Shown one piece after another: positions 27,968 through 36,692 of a DNA stretch of 64,000 bases. The position numbers and the translations under genes are program-made. The stretch spans positions 1 to 64,000 of the forward strand of contig JADHTJ010000005.1 of assembly GCA_016785015.1 (NCBI GenBank). The letters are read 5' to 3'. The notes beneath the pieces were generated by a model. The model searched no databases. It was not told where the DNA came from and was given only the letters and a program-made list of their open reading frames with translations. Numbering within the stretch: the first letter of the stretch is position 1; each line of letters starts with the position of its first letter. This stretch comes from Anaerolineales bacterium. Its GTDB lineage: Bacteria; Chloroflexota; Anaerolineae; Anaerolineales; UBA11858.

Positions 27968-28954
27968 CTAACTGTTACCCGCTAACCGCATACTGATATC
28001 GAATACCGGTGCCGAGTGAGTCAATGCGCCAACAGAAATAAAATTGACACCAGTCTCTGCAATATCACGTACCGTTTCAAGAGAAACATTTCCAGAGGCT
28101 TCTAAGGGAACCCGCCCTGCACTTATCTCAACGGACTTTTGCATTGTTCCCAGGGACATATTATCGAGCATGATACGGTCAGGTTGAAGTGATAAAGCTT
28201 CTTCCAATTCAACTAGGTCCTTAACTTCCACTTCAATGGGATACCGATTCCCATGATGCCGGCGTACATTCTCAACAGCTTTTGAAATGCCCCCCGCGCC
28301 ATCGATATGGTTGTCTTTGATCAAAACCATATCATATAACCCCTGCCGGTGATTCTTACCACCCCCTACTCGAACCGCATACTTATCTAACCGCCGCCAA
28401 CCTGGGGAAGTTTTGCGAGTATCCAGGATTACGGCCTGGGTTCCGGCCACAGCATTCACATATTTTTTTGTCAGCGTTGCCACACCAGACATGCGCCCTA
28501 AGAAATTTAGCGCCATGCGTTCAGCCGCCAATAACGATCGGCCTGGGCCGGAAACAGAAGCGAGCAGATCACCCTCTTCTAAGGCTGCACCTTCAGGTTT
28601 ATGTGCAAGGAATCTAATTTCTGGGTCATTGAGTTTAAATACAACTTCGGCCAATGGCAGCCCAGCCAAAATTCCAATCTCCTTGGAAAAAATCCTGCCT
28701 TCTAATGTTGTCTCCGAATTGATGGTTGCAATGCTAGTTACATCGCCATCAGAAAATTTCTCAATAGTTCCACCACATTCGATATCTTCGCACAAATCTT
28801 CCACCAGACTCAAATTAATTAAAGCAAAAACGTCAATGCTGCGAAGATGCTCTGGTAAGATATGTTCAAGCTGAGAAAAACGTTCGGCTAAATTGAGATT
28901 AGAGCGAAAAAAAAAGTCCACAGAATTAACTCTTTTCCTAGGTTTCACTGTCAT
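27968..28954 (-). CDS. nadC: nicotinate-nucleotide pyrophosphorylase (quinolinate phosphoribosyltransferase)
   Basis: Converts quinolinate and PRPP to nicotinate mononucleotide with loss of CO2. Motifs include ILDTRKTSPGWRRLDKYAVR, GGGKNHRQGLYDMVLIKDNH, IEVEVKDLVELEEAL and FISVGALTHSAPVFDISM. ATG 28954 gives 328 residues; a TTG at 28972 would add six more. The N-terminus is about 35 residues longer than in many homologues (MTVKPRKRVNSVDFFF onward). No Shine-Dalgarno is evident at this start. First gene of the nadCAB operon, 40 bases before nadA. Confidence 0.93.
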   Translation of the reverse strand: MTVKPRKRVNSVDFFFRSNLNLAERFSQLEHILPEHLRSIDVFALINLSLVEDLCEDIECGGTIEKFSDGDVTSIATINSETTLEGRIFSKEIGILAGLPLAEVVFKLNDPEIRFLAHKPEGAALEEGDLLASVSGPGRSLLAAERMALNFLGRMSGVATLTKKYVNAVAGTQAVILDTRKTSPGWRRLDKYAVRVGGGKNHRQGLYDMVLIKDNHIDGAGGISKAVENVRRHHGNRYPIEVEVKDLVELEEALSLQPDRIMLDNMSLGTMQKSVEISAGRVPLEASGNVSLETVRDIAETGVNFISVGALTHSAPVFDISMRLAGNS

Positions 28955-29081
28955 CACAATTGTACTATTCAACCAACCTGGAAGAATATAACAATATGCG
29001 GTTTAATAATAGATTAATATTACAGAACCACATGAAACTATCATCATTCATCCAAACCAAAAAAACACCTCATAAACGCGT

Positions 29082-32054
29082 ATGACGGCTTGGCAAATCA
29101 ATGTTTTTTCAATAATACTGCTTATCACTGCCTCGGTTGCTGTGGCAGTAAGTTTTATTGCCTGGAAACGCCGATCCACCCCTGGTAGTCCGATCCTCTC
29201 CTTGCTCATGCTAGCTGTCGCTGAATGGGCAATCTCTAATGCCTTAGAATCAGCCGCTCTCCATATCCCCACAAAAATTCTCTGGTCACAGATAGCGTAT
29301 TTCGGAATTCACAGCATTCCACCATTATTCCTTCTCCTTGCACTGCAATATAATCAAAAAACAGATTGGCTGACCATACCTAGGATACTTCTAATTTGGC
29401 TGATCCCGCTGATTGTCATTGGACTAGCAGTCACGAATGGGTCTCATCAATTAGTGTGGGCAGATTTCTCTCTTGATCTAAATAACCCCAACATCCTGAT
29501 CTTCTATTACGGACCAGCATTCTGGGTTGGCGCTGTCTATGATTACACCTTGATTCTAATAGCCTCCTGGAACATGATTTGGGCAGCACAACATTTATCC
29601 AATTTGTATCGTCGTCAAGTCGGTGCAATCACAATTGCTGCTTCACTTCCCTGGATTGGAAATCTGCTCTATATTCTCAATAAAAATCCATTTCCTGGCC
29701 AAGGATTTACGTCGATCACTTTTCTGTTGATGGGCATTTTCTTAGCATGGAGTATGTATCGGCACCAATTATTCGATTTCACCCCCATCGCCAGAGATAA
29801 AATAGTCGACCTTTTAACAGAAGCAGTGATTTATATTGACCAAAAATATATGATAGGCGACCTCAACCCAGCAGCTAAATCATTGCTCAGCACGGAAGAT
29901 GAGATCATTGGAAAAGATGCCCATCTAATTTTAGCAAAATGGCCTTATCTCGAATCTCGATTCACAGAGAGGGATGTGTTTCCTACTGATGTCAGAAATA
30001 TCCAAGATATTGATGGAAATTGGTATGATTTGCGCATTTCTCCGCTGCTACAGCAAGGGAGTGCGCAGGGATGGCTGGTAATCCTACGAGACATAACAGA
30101 ACAAAAAATACTTGAAGCTGCTCTGAGGTCAAGCGAAGAACTCTATCGCAATGTGACTGAAAAAGCCAATGATGGCATTGTTATTCTCCAAGATAATCTC
30201 GTTATATATAGCAATCCCCAACTTGCCAATCTGCTAGGTTATAAAGTAATGGATATTATCGGGAAACCATTCCTAGAATATATTTCTCCCCAACAAGCCG
30301 GCGCGATTCAAGAAAAGTATGCTCGGCGGATTGATGGAAAACCCGAAGCTTTACGTTATGAATCAGAACTTCAACATTCTTCAGGTCACTTTATTCCCGT
30401 CGAATTCAACATCGGGTTGATGGATCATGATGGTAAACCTGCTATTCTGGCCATAGTACGCGATAACACCGAAAAATCCCGATCTGAGAAGGAGTTAGTG
30501 GAATACGCTCGTCAGCAGAAACTACTCAACGAAATCACCCACGCCGCCATTCAAGCATCTGAACTTGAAGTCACACTCCAAATCCTGGCTGATCGTTTGG
30601 GAGAACTTTTTCACGCTGATGGCTGTTTTCTCACGCTTTGGGATCCAATACTAGAGATCGCCATTCCAATGGCCGCTTATGGTGCTTTATCTAAAGATTA
30701 CAAAGATTCTAAACCAGAACCTGAAGATCCCACAGTTACACGTGCAGTTCTCGAAAAACAATGCCCAATAGCGATAGAAGATGTCTTTGATACGCCACAC
30801 ATTAACCCGAAACACGCTGCCTTATTCCCAACAAAGTCAATTTTAGGATTGCCTCTAATCGCAAATGACCAGAAATTAGGGGCTGCATTAATTGCCTACA
30901 GCGAACCGCATAGATTCACAGACGAAGAAGTATATTTAGGAGAACAAGCCAGTCAACAAATAAGCCTGGCAGTGCTCAAAGCACGTTTGCTGGATACTGC
31001 CCAACAACGTGCCACAGAAGCCGAGACCCTGCGTCAGGCTGGCGCAGCCGTTGCAGCTACACTGAAACTTAATGAAGCTATTGACGTAATCCTCGAACAA
31101 ATTCACCGAGTTGTTCCCTACGATAGTGCTTCTGTTCAATTTTTGCGCGAGAATGAACTCGAAGTTGTCGGTCAACGCGGATTTGACGAGAACGAAGATT
31201 TCTTGGGAATGCGCTTCCCCCTCTCAGAAGACAATCCGAATAAATTTGTTATCGAGATTCGAAAACCTCATATTATCAATAACGCGCCCAAAGCGTATGA
31301 AATCTTTTCGAAACATCCACACAATAAGATTCATGGATGGATGGGCGTACCATTAATCGTGCAAGATCGTATCATCGGTATGTTAGCTCTCGACAGTCAC
31401 CAACCCTCACAGTTCACGAATGAGCATGCTCGGTTGGCGTCTGCATTTGCTGCTCAGGTGGCAATTGCCCTCGATAATGCCCATCTTTTCGAAGAAGCCC
31501 ATCGCTTATCCATCATTGACCCACTGACAGGCATTTATAACCGACGTCATTTCATGACTCTGGCACAACAAGAATACCAGCGTGCCTGCCGGTACAGTCG
31601 CCCGCTTTCTGTCATCATGATGGATATTGATCATTTCAAACGAGTTAATGACACTTTTGGTCATTTAATTGGCGATCAGGTATTGCGCAGCATTGCTTTA
31701 CAAATCCAGGATCATCTCCGAGAGTCAGATTTTGTTGGCCGCTACGGTGGGGAAGAATTTGTCATCTTACTGCCTGAAACCCCAAGTATGAATCCGCCCA
31801 ATGACCGCGCAACTGAAGAACCTAGTGAAAATATCTCAGCAAAAATTGTTGCCCAACGCGTGTGTGACCTTATCAGCGGAGCGAGTATTCCAACGGAAAG
31901 TGGGGATGTAAAAATTACTGCCAGTCTTGGTGTTGCTGGACAATCTATAGATTTTGCCAACATTGAAACATTGCTCAATCGTGCCGATACGGCACTCTAT
32001 ATTGCCAAACAAAGAGGGCGAAATCAGGTAGCTGTTTGGACTAATTCGACGTAA
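29082..32054 (+). CDS. 7TM-PAS-PAS-GAF-GAF-GGDEF diguanylate cyclase
   Basis: A 990-residue membrane sensor. Residues 1-230 have seven hydrophobic segments of the histidine-kinase N-terminal 7TM type. Two PAS domains follow (about 240-345 and 350-470), then two GAF domains (about 490-640 and 665-800) and a C-terminal GGDEF domain (about 815-985). The active-site loop is RYGGEEFVILLPE. RESD five residues before GGEEF is a product-inhibition I-site (RxxD), so it is probably an active, feedback-inhibited c-di-GMP synthase. The domain holds a hydrophilic insert (residues about 905-922) after LLPE. It diverges from nadC and precedes glpAB by 15 bases. Confidence 0.9.
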   Translation: MTAWQINVFSIILLITASVAVAVSFIAWKRRSTPGSPILSLLMLAVAEWAISNALESAALHIPTKILWSQIAYFGIHSIPPLFLLLALQYNQKTDWLTIPRILLIWLIPLIVIGLAVTNGSHQLVWADFSLDLNNPNILIFYYGPAFWVGAVYDYTLILIASWNMIWAAQHLSNLYRRQVGAITIAASLPWIGNLLYILNKNPFPGQGFTSITFLLMGIFLAWSMYRHQLFDFTPIARDKIVDLLTEAVIYIDQKYMIGDLNPAAKSLLSTEDEIIGKDAHLILAKWPYLESRFTERDVFPTDVRNIQDIDGNWYDLRISPLLQQGSAQGWLVILRDITEQKILEAALRSSEELYRNVTEKANDGIVILQDNLVIYSNPQLANLLGYKVMDIIGKPFLEYISPQQAGAIQEKYARRIDGKPEALRYESELQHSSGHFIPVEFNIGLMDHDGKPAILAIVRDNTEKSRSEKELVEYARQQKLLNEITHAAIQASELEVTLQILADRLGELFHADGCFLTLWDPILEIAIPMAAYGALSKDYKDSKPEPEDPTVTRAVLEKQCPIAIEDVFDTPHINPKHAALFPTKSILGLPLIANDQKLGAALIAYSEPHRFTDEEVYLGEQASQQISLAVLKARLLDTAQQRATEAETLRQAGAAVAATLKLNEAIDVILEQIHRVVPYDSASVQFLRENELEVVGQRGFDENEDFLGMRFPLSEDNPNKFVIEIRKPHIINNAPKAYEIFSKHPHNKIHGWMGVPLIVQDRIIGMLALDSHQPSQFTNEHARLASAFAAQVAIALDNAHLFEEAHRLSIIDPLTGIYNRRHFMTLAQQEYQRACRYSRPLSVIMMDIDHFKRVNDTFGHLIGDQVLRSIALQIQDHLRESDFVGRYGGEEFVILLPETPSMNPPNDRATEEPSENISAKIVAQRVCDLISGASIPTESGDVKITASLGVAGQSIDFANIETLLNRADTALYIAKQRGRNQVAVWTNST

Positions 32055-32069
32055 ACCTTAATAAAATCA

Positions 32070-35000
32070 ATGAGATCAATAAACACTGAAGTACTCGTGA
32101 TAGGTGGCGGAGCGACTGGCACCGGAATTTTGCGTGATCTGGCTATGCGCGGTTTCGATGCTGTCCTTGTTGAAGCCCGTGATCTAACCCATGGCACAAC
32201 GGGTCGATTCCATGGATTACTCCACAGTGGGGGAAGATATGCTCTGAAAGACCCCCAAGCGGCAAAAGAGTGTATTGAGGAGAATACTATTCTTCGGAGA
32301 ATCATGCCCCACTGCATTGAGGATGTGGGCGGTTTTTTTGTAGTTACTCCCTGGGATGAACCGGAATATGCAGACTCCTTCTTAGCTGGTTGCCGTGTTG
32401 CAGAGATTCCTATCGAGGAAATATCCATCGACCAAATGCTCGCAGATGAGCCTTTACTCAACCCTGAGATTTCGCGCTGTTTTCGTGTTCCCGATGGTGC
32501 AGCTGACTCCTTTGCCGCTGCGCATGCAAATGTAGCCTCGGCACGTGAGTATGGAGCGAAGGTACGCACATACCATGAAGTTACTGGGCTAATTTCGGAC
32601 TCTTCTCAACAAACTTCTAATGTTCAACAACCTGCATCCAAAGTCATCGGTGCCCTTTGTCATGACCTTGTCAACGACGACCAAGTCGCCATTCACGCCG
32701 ACTTGGTCATTAACGCCGCCGGAGCATGGGTGGGAAAAATTGGTGCCTCAGCAGGTGTAGAGATCGCCATCCGTCCTGGGAAAGGCACCATGGTTGCTGT
32801 CAGCCAACGCATCGTTAATACCGTAATCAATCGCTGCAAGATGCCTGCTGATGGAGATATCCTAGTCCCAGCTCATACCGTAGCTGTGATGGGCACCACC
32901 GACGAGCAAGTCCCAGACCCAGATTCTTTTGCCATCGAACCTTGGGAAGTACAGCTAATGCTTAAAGAGGGCGAAAAGATCATCCCCGGCTTCAAAGAAA
33001 TGCGCATGCTGCGGGCTTGGGCTGGCGTGCGCCCCCTCTATCAAGAAACCAAAACCAATGCATCCAGAGATATCGCTCGATCCTATGTTTTACTAGACCA
33101 TGAAGAACGCGATGGCGTTTCTGGCATGATCACGATTACTAGCGGAAAATGGACCACCTATCGAAAAATGGCCGAAGCCGCGGTTGATCTGGTTTGCGAG
33201 AAGATGGACACAAAAAGAGAGTGCCGTACACATTTGGAATATTTGCCAAATATTGAGCACACCACGCACCAGATCACCGCCGAGACGCAAAGGGCACAAA
33301 GGAAATATTCTTCTAATAAACCTTCGCGTTCTTGGTGTCTTCGTGGTTCAAATTTGGGCGAACGGCTCAGCAAGATTGAAACTGAACGAACCTACGGCCA
33401 ACTAATTTGCGAGTGTGAACTGGCCACTTGCGCCGACATCGAGCGAGCCATCAACGAAGATAATGCAAAAACCCTCGATGACATCCGCCGCGATGTGCGC
33501 CTGGGAATGGGTCCCTGCCAGGGTGGATTCTGTACAATGCGCGCCGCGGGAATACTGCATCAGGGTGCGGTGGACGGTGACCAGTGGTCAGTGGAGCAGA
33601 CAAATGTTTCGCTGCGTGATTTCTTGGAGGAGCGCTGGAAGGGTGTTCTACCAGTGTTGTGGGGCAAGCAATTGCACCAAGAACGATTGAATGAACTTAT
33701 TTATATTAACGTTCTCAACGTCGAACATTTACCTGGACCCAAAGCATCGCCTTTGGCAGCACAGCCGTATTCCCTCTCTCCATCCCACCCCCCTTCCCCT
33801 CTCCCAAGGCCTGCCCTGAGCCAAGACGAAGGATTAAGAGAGGGGAAGGGAGCATGGGGGGTGAGGGGTGAGGGTACCATCGTCATCGGCGCCGGCCTCG
33901 CTGGACTCACCGCGGCCTGGCAGTCAGCGCAGCAGGGTGGAAGAACAAAAATCATCGCCAAAGGATGGGGGGCAACGCACTGGGCATCAGGCTGCATCGA
34001 TGTGCTCGGATACCACGCGCATAAACGAGCGGAAAACCCCAAAAAGGGTATCCAAAACTTGATTACAGAAAACCCCCAACACCCCTACGCGCTGATTGGA
34101 TTGGAGAAACTAGCCGACGCTTTGACCGCATTCCAAGAGTTGTGTCAGGCATCGGGATACCCGCTGCACGGTTCTTTGGAACAAAACTGGATGCTACCCA
34201 CCGCAGTCGGTGCTATACGACCAACTTGCCTTGCGCCTGAGACGATGATTGCTGGGGATTTGAGATCCAAAGAGCCGATGGTGATCATCGGATTTGAGGG
34301 CTATCATGATTTCTTTCCCCATTACGCAGCCGCCAACCTTGAAGCCCAAGGATACACAGTACGAGCAGTGATAATCGACCCTTCCAGCCTGCGCTCACGA
34401 AAACGCGTGGATACGATGATTCTGGCACGCTTATTCGATCAAGAAGATTTCCGCGCCGAAGTTGCTGATGAAATCAAACCCCATCTAAAAGATGTCAACC
34501 GTGTAGGGTTCCCGGCGGTCTTGGGTTTGAAGAATCCGCTCGAGGTGCTGCGGGATCTAGAATCTCGCCTGGGATGTAAAGTTTTTGAAATGCCTGGGTT
34601 ACCTCCCTCGGTTCCAGGGATTCGGCTTCACAATATATTGTTGAGTGCGATCCAAAAAGCTGGCGGGCGCGTCGAGAATGGTATGGAAGTTTTAGCGTAT
34701 TCCAATGAGCGAGGAGCGGCGAAGAATTGCATTTCTACCGTCTGGACGGAGTCTGCCGCAAGGCGCACTCCGCACAATGCAACCAAATTCGTCCTGGCTA
34801 CTGGTGGTTTTCTTGGAGATGGCATAAAATCGAGTTTCGCTGGCTATGTGCAAGAATCGGTTTTTAACTTACCAGTCCATAATCTGACATCACAAGACAA
34901 TTGGCTGCAAAGAGAATTTTTCCATGATCAGGGGCATTCCATCTTCACAACAGGAATCAGCGTTGACAATAACTTCTGCCCTGTTGATCAAGATGGCAAG

Positions 35001-35129
35001 ATCATGTTCAACAATCTAGCCATAATCGGTTCAGCCCTGGGATATGGGGATTTTATTCGCGAGCGCTGTTTAGAAGGCATCGCAATTGCAAGCGGCTATA
35101 TTGCTGGGAAAAGCATTGGTGCAAAATGA
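32070..35129 (+). CDS. glpAB: fused anaerobic glycerol-3-phosphate dehydrogenase subunits A and B
   Basis: One ORF encodes both GlpA and GlpB. Residues 1-400 are the FAD domain of GlpA (VIGGGATGTGILRDLAMRG; GTTGRFHGLLHSGGRYA). Residues about 438-505 are the BFD-like Cys-rich domain (LICECELATCADIERAI; MGPCQGGFCTMRAAGIL). From about 606 the GlpB flavoprotein begins with TIVIGAGLAGLTAAWQSA and runs to 1019. The enzyme oxidises glycerol 3-phosphate to DHAP and passes electrons to quinone through GlpC. In E. coli A and B are separate (542 and 419 residues). The residues joining them (about 565-605) and a segment before the BFD domain (about 403-427) are encoded by repeat-like palindromic DNA. glpC overlaps the 3' end by four bases. 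Confidence 0.9.
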   Translation: MRSINTEVLVIGGGATGTGILRDLAMRGFDAVLVEARDLTHGTTGRFHGLLHSGGRYALKDPQAAKECIEENTILRRIMPHCIEDVGGFFVVTPWDEPEYADSFLAGCRVAEIPIEEISIDQMLADEPLLNPEISRCFRVPDGAADSFAAAHANVASAREYGAKVRTYHEVTGLISDSSQQTSNVQQPASKVIGALCHDLVNDDQVAIHADLVINAAGAWVGKIGASAGVEIAIRPGKGTMVAVSQRIVNTVINRCKMPADGDILVPAHTVAVMGTTDEQVPDPDSFAIEPWEVQLMLKEGEKIIPGFKEMRMLRAWAGVRPLYQETKTNASRDIARSYVLLDHEERDGVSGMITITSGKWTTYRKMAEAAVDLVCEKMDTKRECRTHLEYLPNIEHTTHQITAETQRAQRKYSSNKPSRSWCLRGSNLGERLSKIETERTYGQLICECELATCADIERAINEDNAKTLDDIRRDVRLGMGPCQGGFCTMRAAGILHQGAVDGDQWSVEQTNVSLRDFLEERWKGVLPVLWGKQLHQERLNELIYINVLNVEHLPGPKASPLAAQPYSLSPSHPPSPLPRPALSQDEGLREGKGAWGVRGEGTIVIGAGLAGLTAAWQSAQQGGRTKIIAKGWGATHWASGCIDVLGYHAHKRAENPKKGIQNLITENPQHPYALIGLEKLADALTAFQELCQASGYPLHGSLEQNWMLPTAVGAIRPTCLAPETMIAGDLRSKEPMVIIGFEGYHDFFPHYAAANLEAQGYTVRAVIIDPSSLRSRKRVDTMILARLFDQEDFRAEVADEIKPHLKDVNRVGFPAVLGLKNPLEVLRDLESRLGCKVFEMPGLPPSVPGIRLHNILLSAIQKAGGRVENGMEVLAYSNERGAAKNCISTVWTESAARRTPHNATKFVLATGGFLGDGIKSSFAGYVQESVFNLPVHNLTSQDNWLQREFFHDQGHSIFTTGISVDNNFCPVDQDGKIMFNNLAIIGSALGYGDFIRERCLEGIAIASGYIAGKSIGAK
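32596..32640. repeat. possible repeat-derived insert in glpAB
   Basis: This stretch encodes SSQQTSNVQQPAS, which parallels NSQPPTSNLQPP in the HdrD-like gene (46379-46415). It interrupts the substrate domain of GlpA at a likely loop. The nucleotide similarity is only partial, so the call is tentative. Confidence 0.35.
33276..33347. repeat. in-frame inverted repeat before the BFD domain of glpAB
   Basis: Arms 33276-33302 and 33321-33347 pair imperfectly (18 of 27 positions). The arms contain GAGACGCAAAGG-like and CCTTCGCGTTCTTGG-like sequence of the sort common in intergenic repeats. It encodes a basic, Ser-rich segment with no resemblance to GlpA. Confidence 0.7.
33771..33875. repeat. in-frame palindromic repeat forming the GlpA-GlpB linker
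   Basis: CCCTTCCCCTCTC (33791-33803) and GAGAGGGGAAGGG (33838-33850) are perfect inverse copies; C-rich and G-rich flanks extend the symmetry outward to GGGGTGAGGG. The centre (33810-33832) differs at only two of 23 positions from 49621-49643 in the E2 gene. The C-tract/G-tract layout resembles the interior of the intergenic elements at 39279 and 54833. Confidence 0.8.
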
Positions 35130-36451
35130 CTTCTCCCTTTCTGCCCTACTCCCATGCACCCGAGCTTTCTCTCGACCAGTGCATCAAGTGCAACATCTGT
35201 GTTTCTGCTTGCCCAGTTGCCGCTGTAGAGGATTACTTCCCCGGACCTAAATACGCCGGACCGCAGGCAGCGCGTTTTCGTCACAAAAACCAGAACACCC
35301 CAGACCGCTCCGTCGATTATTGCAGCGGCTGCCGGGTGTGCAATATGGTCTGCCCCAATGGGGTCAAAATTGCCGAGATGAATGCACGCGCCCGCGGCGA
35401 CATCGTTAGGCAAGGCAACGTTCCATTGATTCAGAGACTGCGCAACAACCTGATCGCCCGCACAGAATTACTGGGGAATCTCGCCCAACCAATTTTTCCA
35501 TTATCGAATATCTTATTGAGCAATCCAGTGATTCGCGGGATCACGGAAGCAACCCTGGGGATCGCCAAAGATGCCTACTTCCCGCCGTTTGCAAGACAAA
35601 GGTTTTCGCGTTGGTGGAGCAAAAGATTCAAATCACAACAAAAAATAATCCGCGTCCATCCACGTTCATCCGCGTCCAAAATTGTTTTTTTCCACGGTTG
35701 TGCAACAGAGTATTACGAACCCCGTGTCGGCAGAGCCGCCATTCATATTCTTGAAGCCAATGGATTTGAAGTGATCATCCCCCCACAAAATTGTTGTGGG
35801 CTGCCTTTGCTATCGAATGGAGAATTCAAAGCCGCGCGTCGTTATCACGAAAATAATGTCCGCAAACTTTTGCCCTACGCCCGTGAAGGTATTCCCATTG
35901 TTGGCACGTCAACAAGCTGCACACTGACGCTCAAAGAAGAAGCCCCTGAATTACTAGATATGCACGATAAAGACAGCAGAATGGTAGCTGAGAACACCTA
36001 TGATTTCAATGAGTTTTTGTTGCTTCTCCATACCGCAAGTGAACTGGTTACAGAACATCTCCGGCCCATCCCGTTTAGAATGGCTTATCACCAGCCTTGC
36101 CAATACCGCGCCCACCGCATAGGCAGCCCGGCCCTTGAGATCATGCAACTCATCCCCGAGTTGGAAATCATCGAAGGCCATGCCGACTGCTGTGGCATCG
36201 CCGGGACATATGGCTATAAAAAAGAGAAATATGAAATCAGCATGAATGTTGGACAGCCACTCTTTGATTTCGTCTTGGATGTCGGTGGTCCTTTAGTAGT
36301 TTGCGACAGCGAAACTTGCCGCTGGCAAATTGTGCATGGTACAGGAACACCCAGTATTCATCCAGTAGAATTGCTGGCTGCATCTTATGGCTACGAATCA
36401 GAGGGCGCCTTGGCTAATGTGCTTAACGGCAATTTGCCAACTTCTATGTAA
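35126..36451 (+). CDS. glpC: anaerobic glycerol-3-phosphate dehydrogenase subunit C
   Basis: Membrane-associated Fe-S subunit that carries electrons from GlpAB to the quinone pool. Two [4Fe-4S] motifs: CIKCNICVSACPVAAVEDY (about 17-29) and CSGCRVCNMVCPNGVKI (about 67-79). Two CCG domains follow, with NCCGLPLLSNGEFKAARRYH and DCCGIAGTYGYKKEKYEIS. Length 441 is slightly above the E. coli protein (396). Part of the excess, IRVHPRSSAS at about 175-184, is encoded by three tandem decamers and sits between the ferredoxin and CCG parts. The ATG overlaps the glpAB stop (ATGA), giving translational coupling. Confidence 0.93.
   Translation: MTSPFLPYSHAPELSLDQCIKCNICVSACPVAAVEDYFPGPKYAGPQAARFRHKNQNTPDRSVDYCSGCRVCNMVCPNGVKIAEMNARARGDIVRQGNVPLIQRLRNNLIARTELLGNLAQPIFPLSNILLSNPVIRGITEATLGIAKDAYFPPFARQRFSRWWSKRFKSQQKIIRVHPRSSASKIVFFHGCATEYYEPRVGRAAIHILEANGFEVIIPPQNCCGLPLLSNGEFKAARRYHENNVRKLLPYAREGIPIVGTSTSCTLTLKEEAPELLDMHDKDSRMVAENTYDFNEFLLLLHTASELVTEHLRPIPFRMAYHQPCQYRAHRIGSPALEIMQLIPELEIIEGHADCCGIAGTYGYKKEKYEISMNVGQPLFDFVLDVGGPLVVCDSETCRWQIVHGTGTPSIHPVELLAASYGYESEGALANVLNGNLPTSM
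35648..35677 (+). repeat. three tandem decamers inside glpC
   Basis: ATCCGCGTCC, ATCCACGTTC and ATCCGCGTCC follow one another directly and encode IRVHPRSSAS in frame at the junction between the ferredoxin domain and the CCG domains. The pattern is that of an intergenic ATCCGCGT repeat; a related ACGGATGAA/TTCATCCGT pair lies at 52017-52060. Confidence 0.8.
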
Positions 36452-36479
36452 GTACAGTGTAAACTAAGTTTTCCAAAAC

Positions 36480-36605
36480 AAGCTCCCTGAGCGGAGGCGT
36501 AGAAGCGCTCTTCGACTTCAGCATGGAAAGCATCAGCTTCCGCTCAGAGCCTACTCGACTTGTCAATAAATGTTTCTGCTCCGAAGTCGAAGGGGCGGTG
36601 ACAGA
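36480..36605. repeat. CTTCGACTTC-type inverted repeat in the glpC-pgi gap
   Basis: CTTCGACTTC (36510-36519) and GAAGTCGAAG (36583-36592) are a perfect inverted pair, with CCCTGAGCGGAG-like and CCGCTCAGAG-like sequence beside them. No ORF of note lies here. Confidence 0.65.
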
Positions 36606-36692
36606 AATATTTGTTCATCAGGTTAAACAGTAAAATGTAAGAAACGGTTTCCCTTTGCGATCTAGAAGTGTGCCGATAATAAGAGGCTTATT

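Noticed and set aside
32024-32569. Minus-strand ORF of 181 aa opposite the start of glpAB
   Set aside because: Antisense to the conserved FAD domain of GlpA; Ser/Arg/Pro-rich composition typical of shadow frames.
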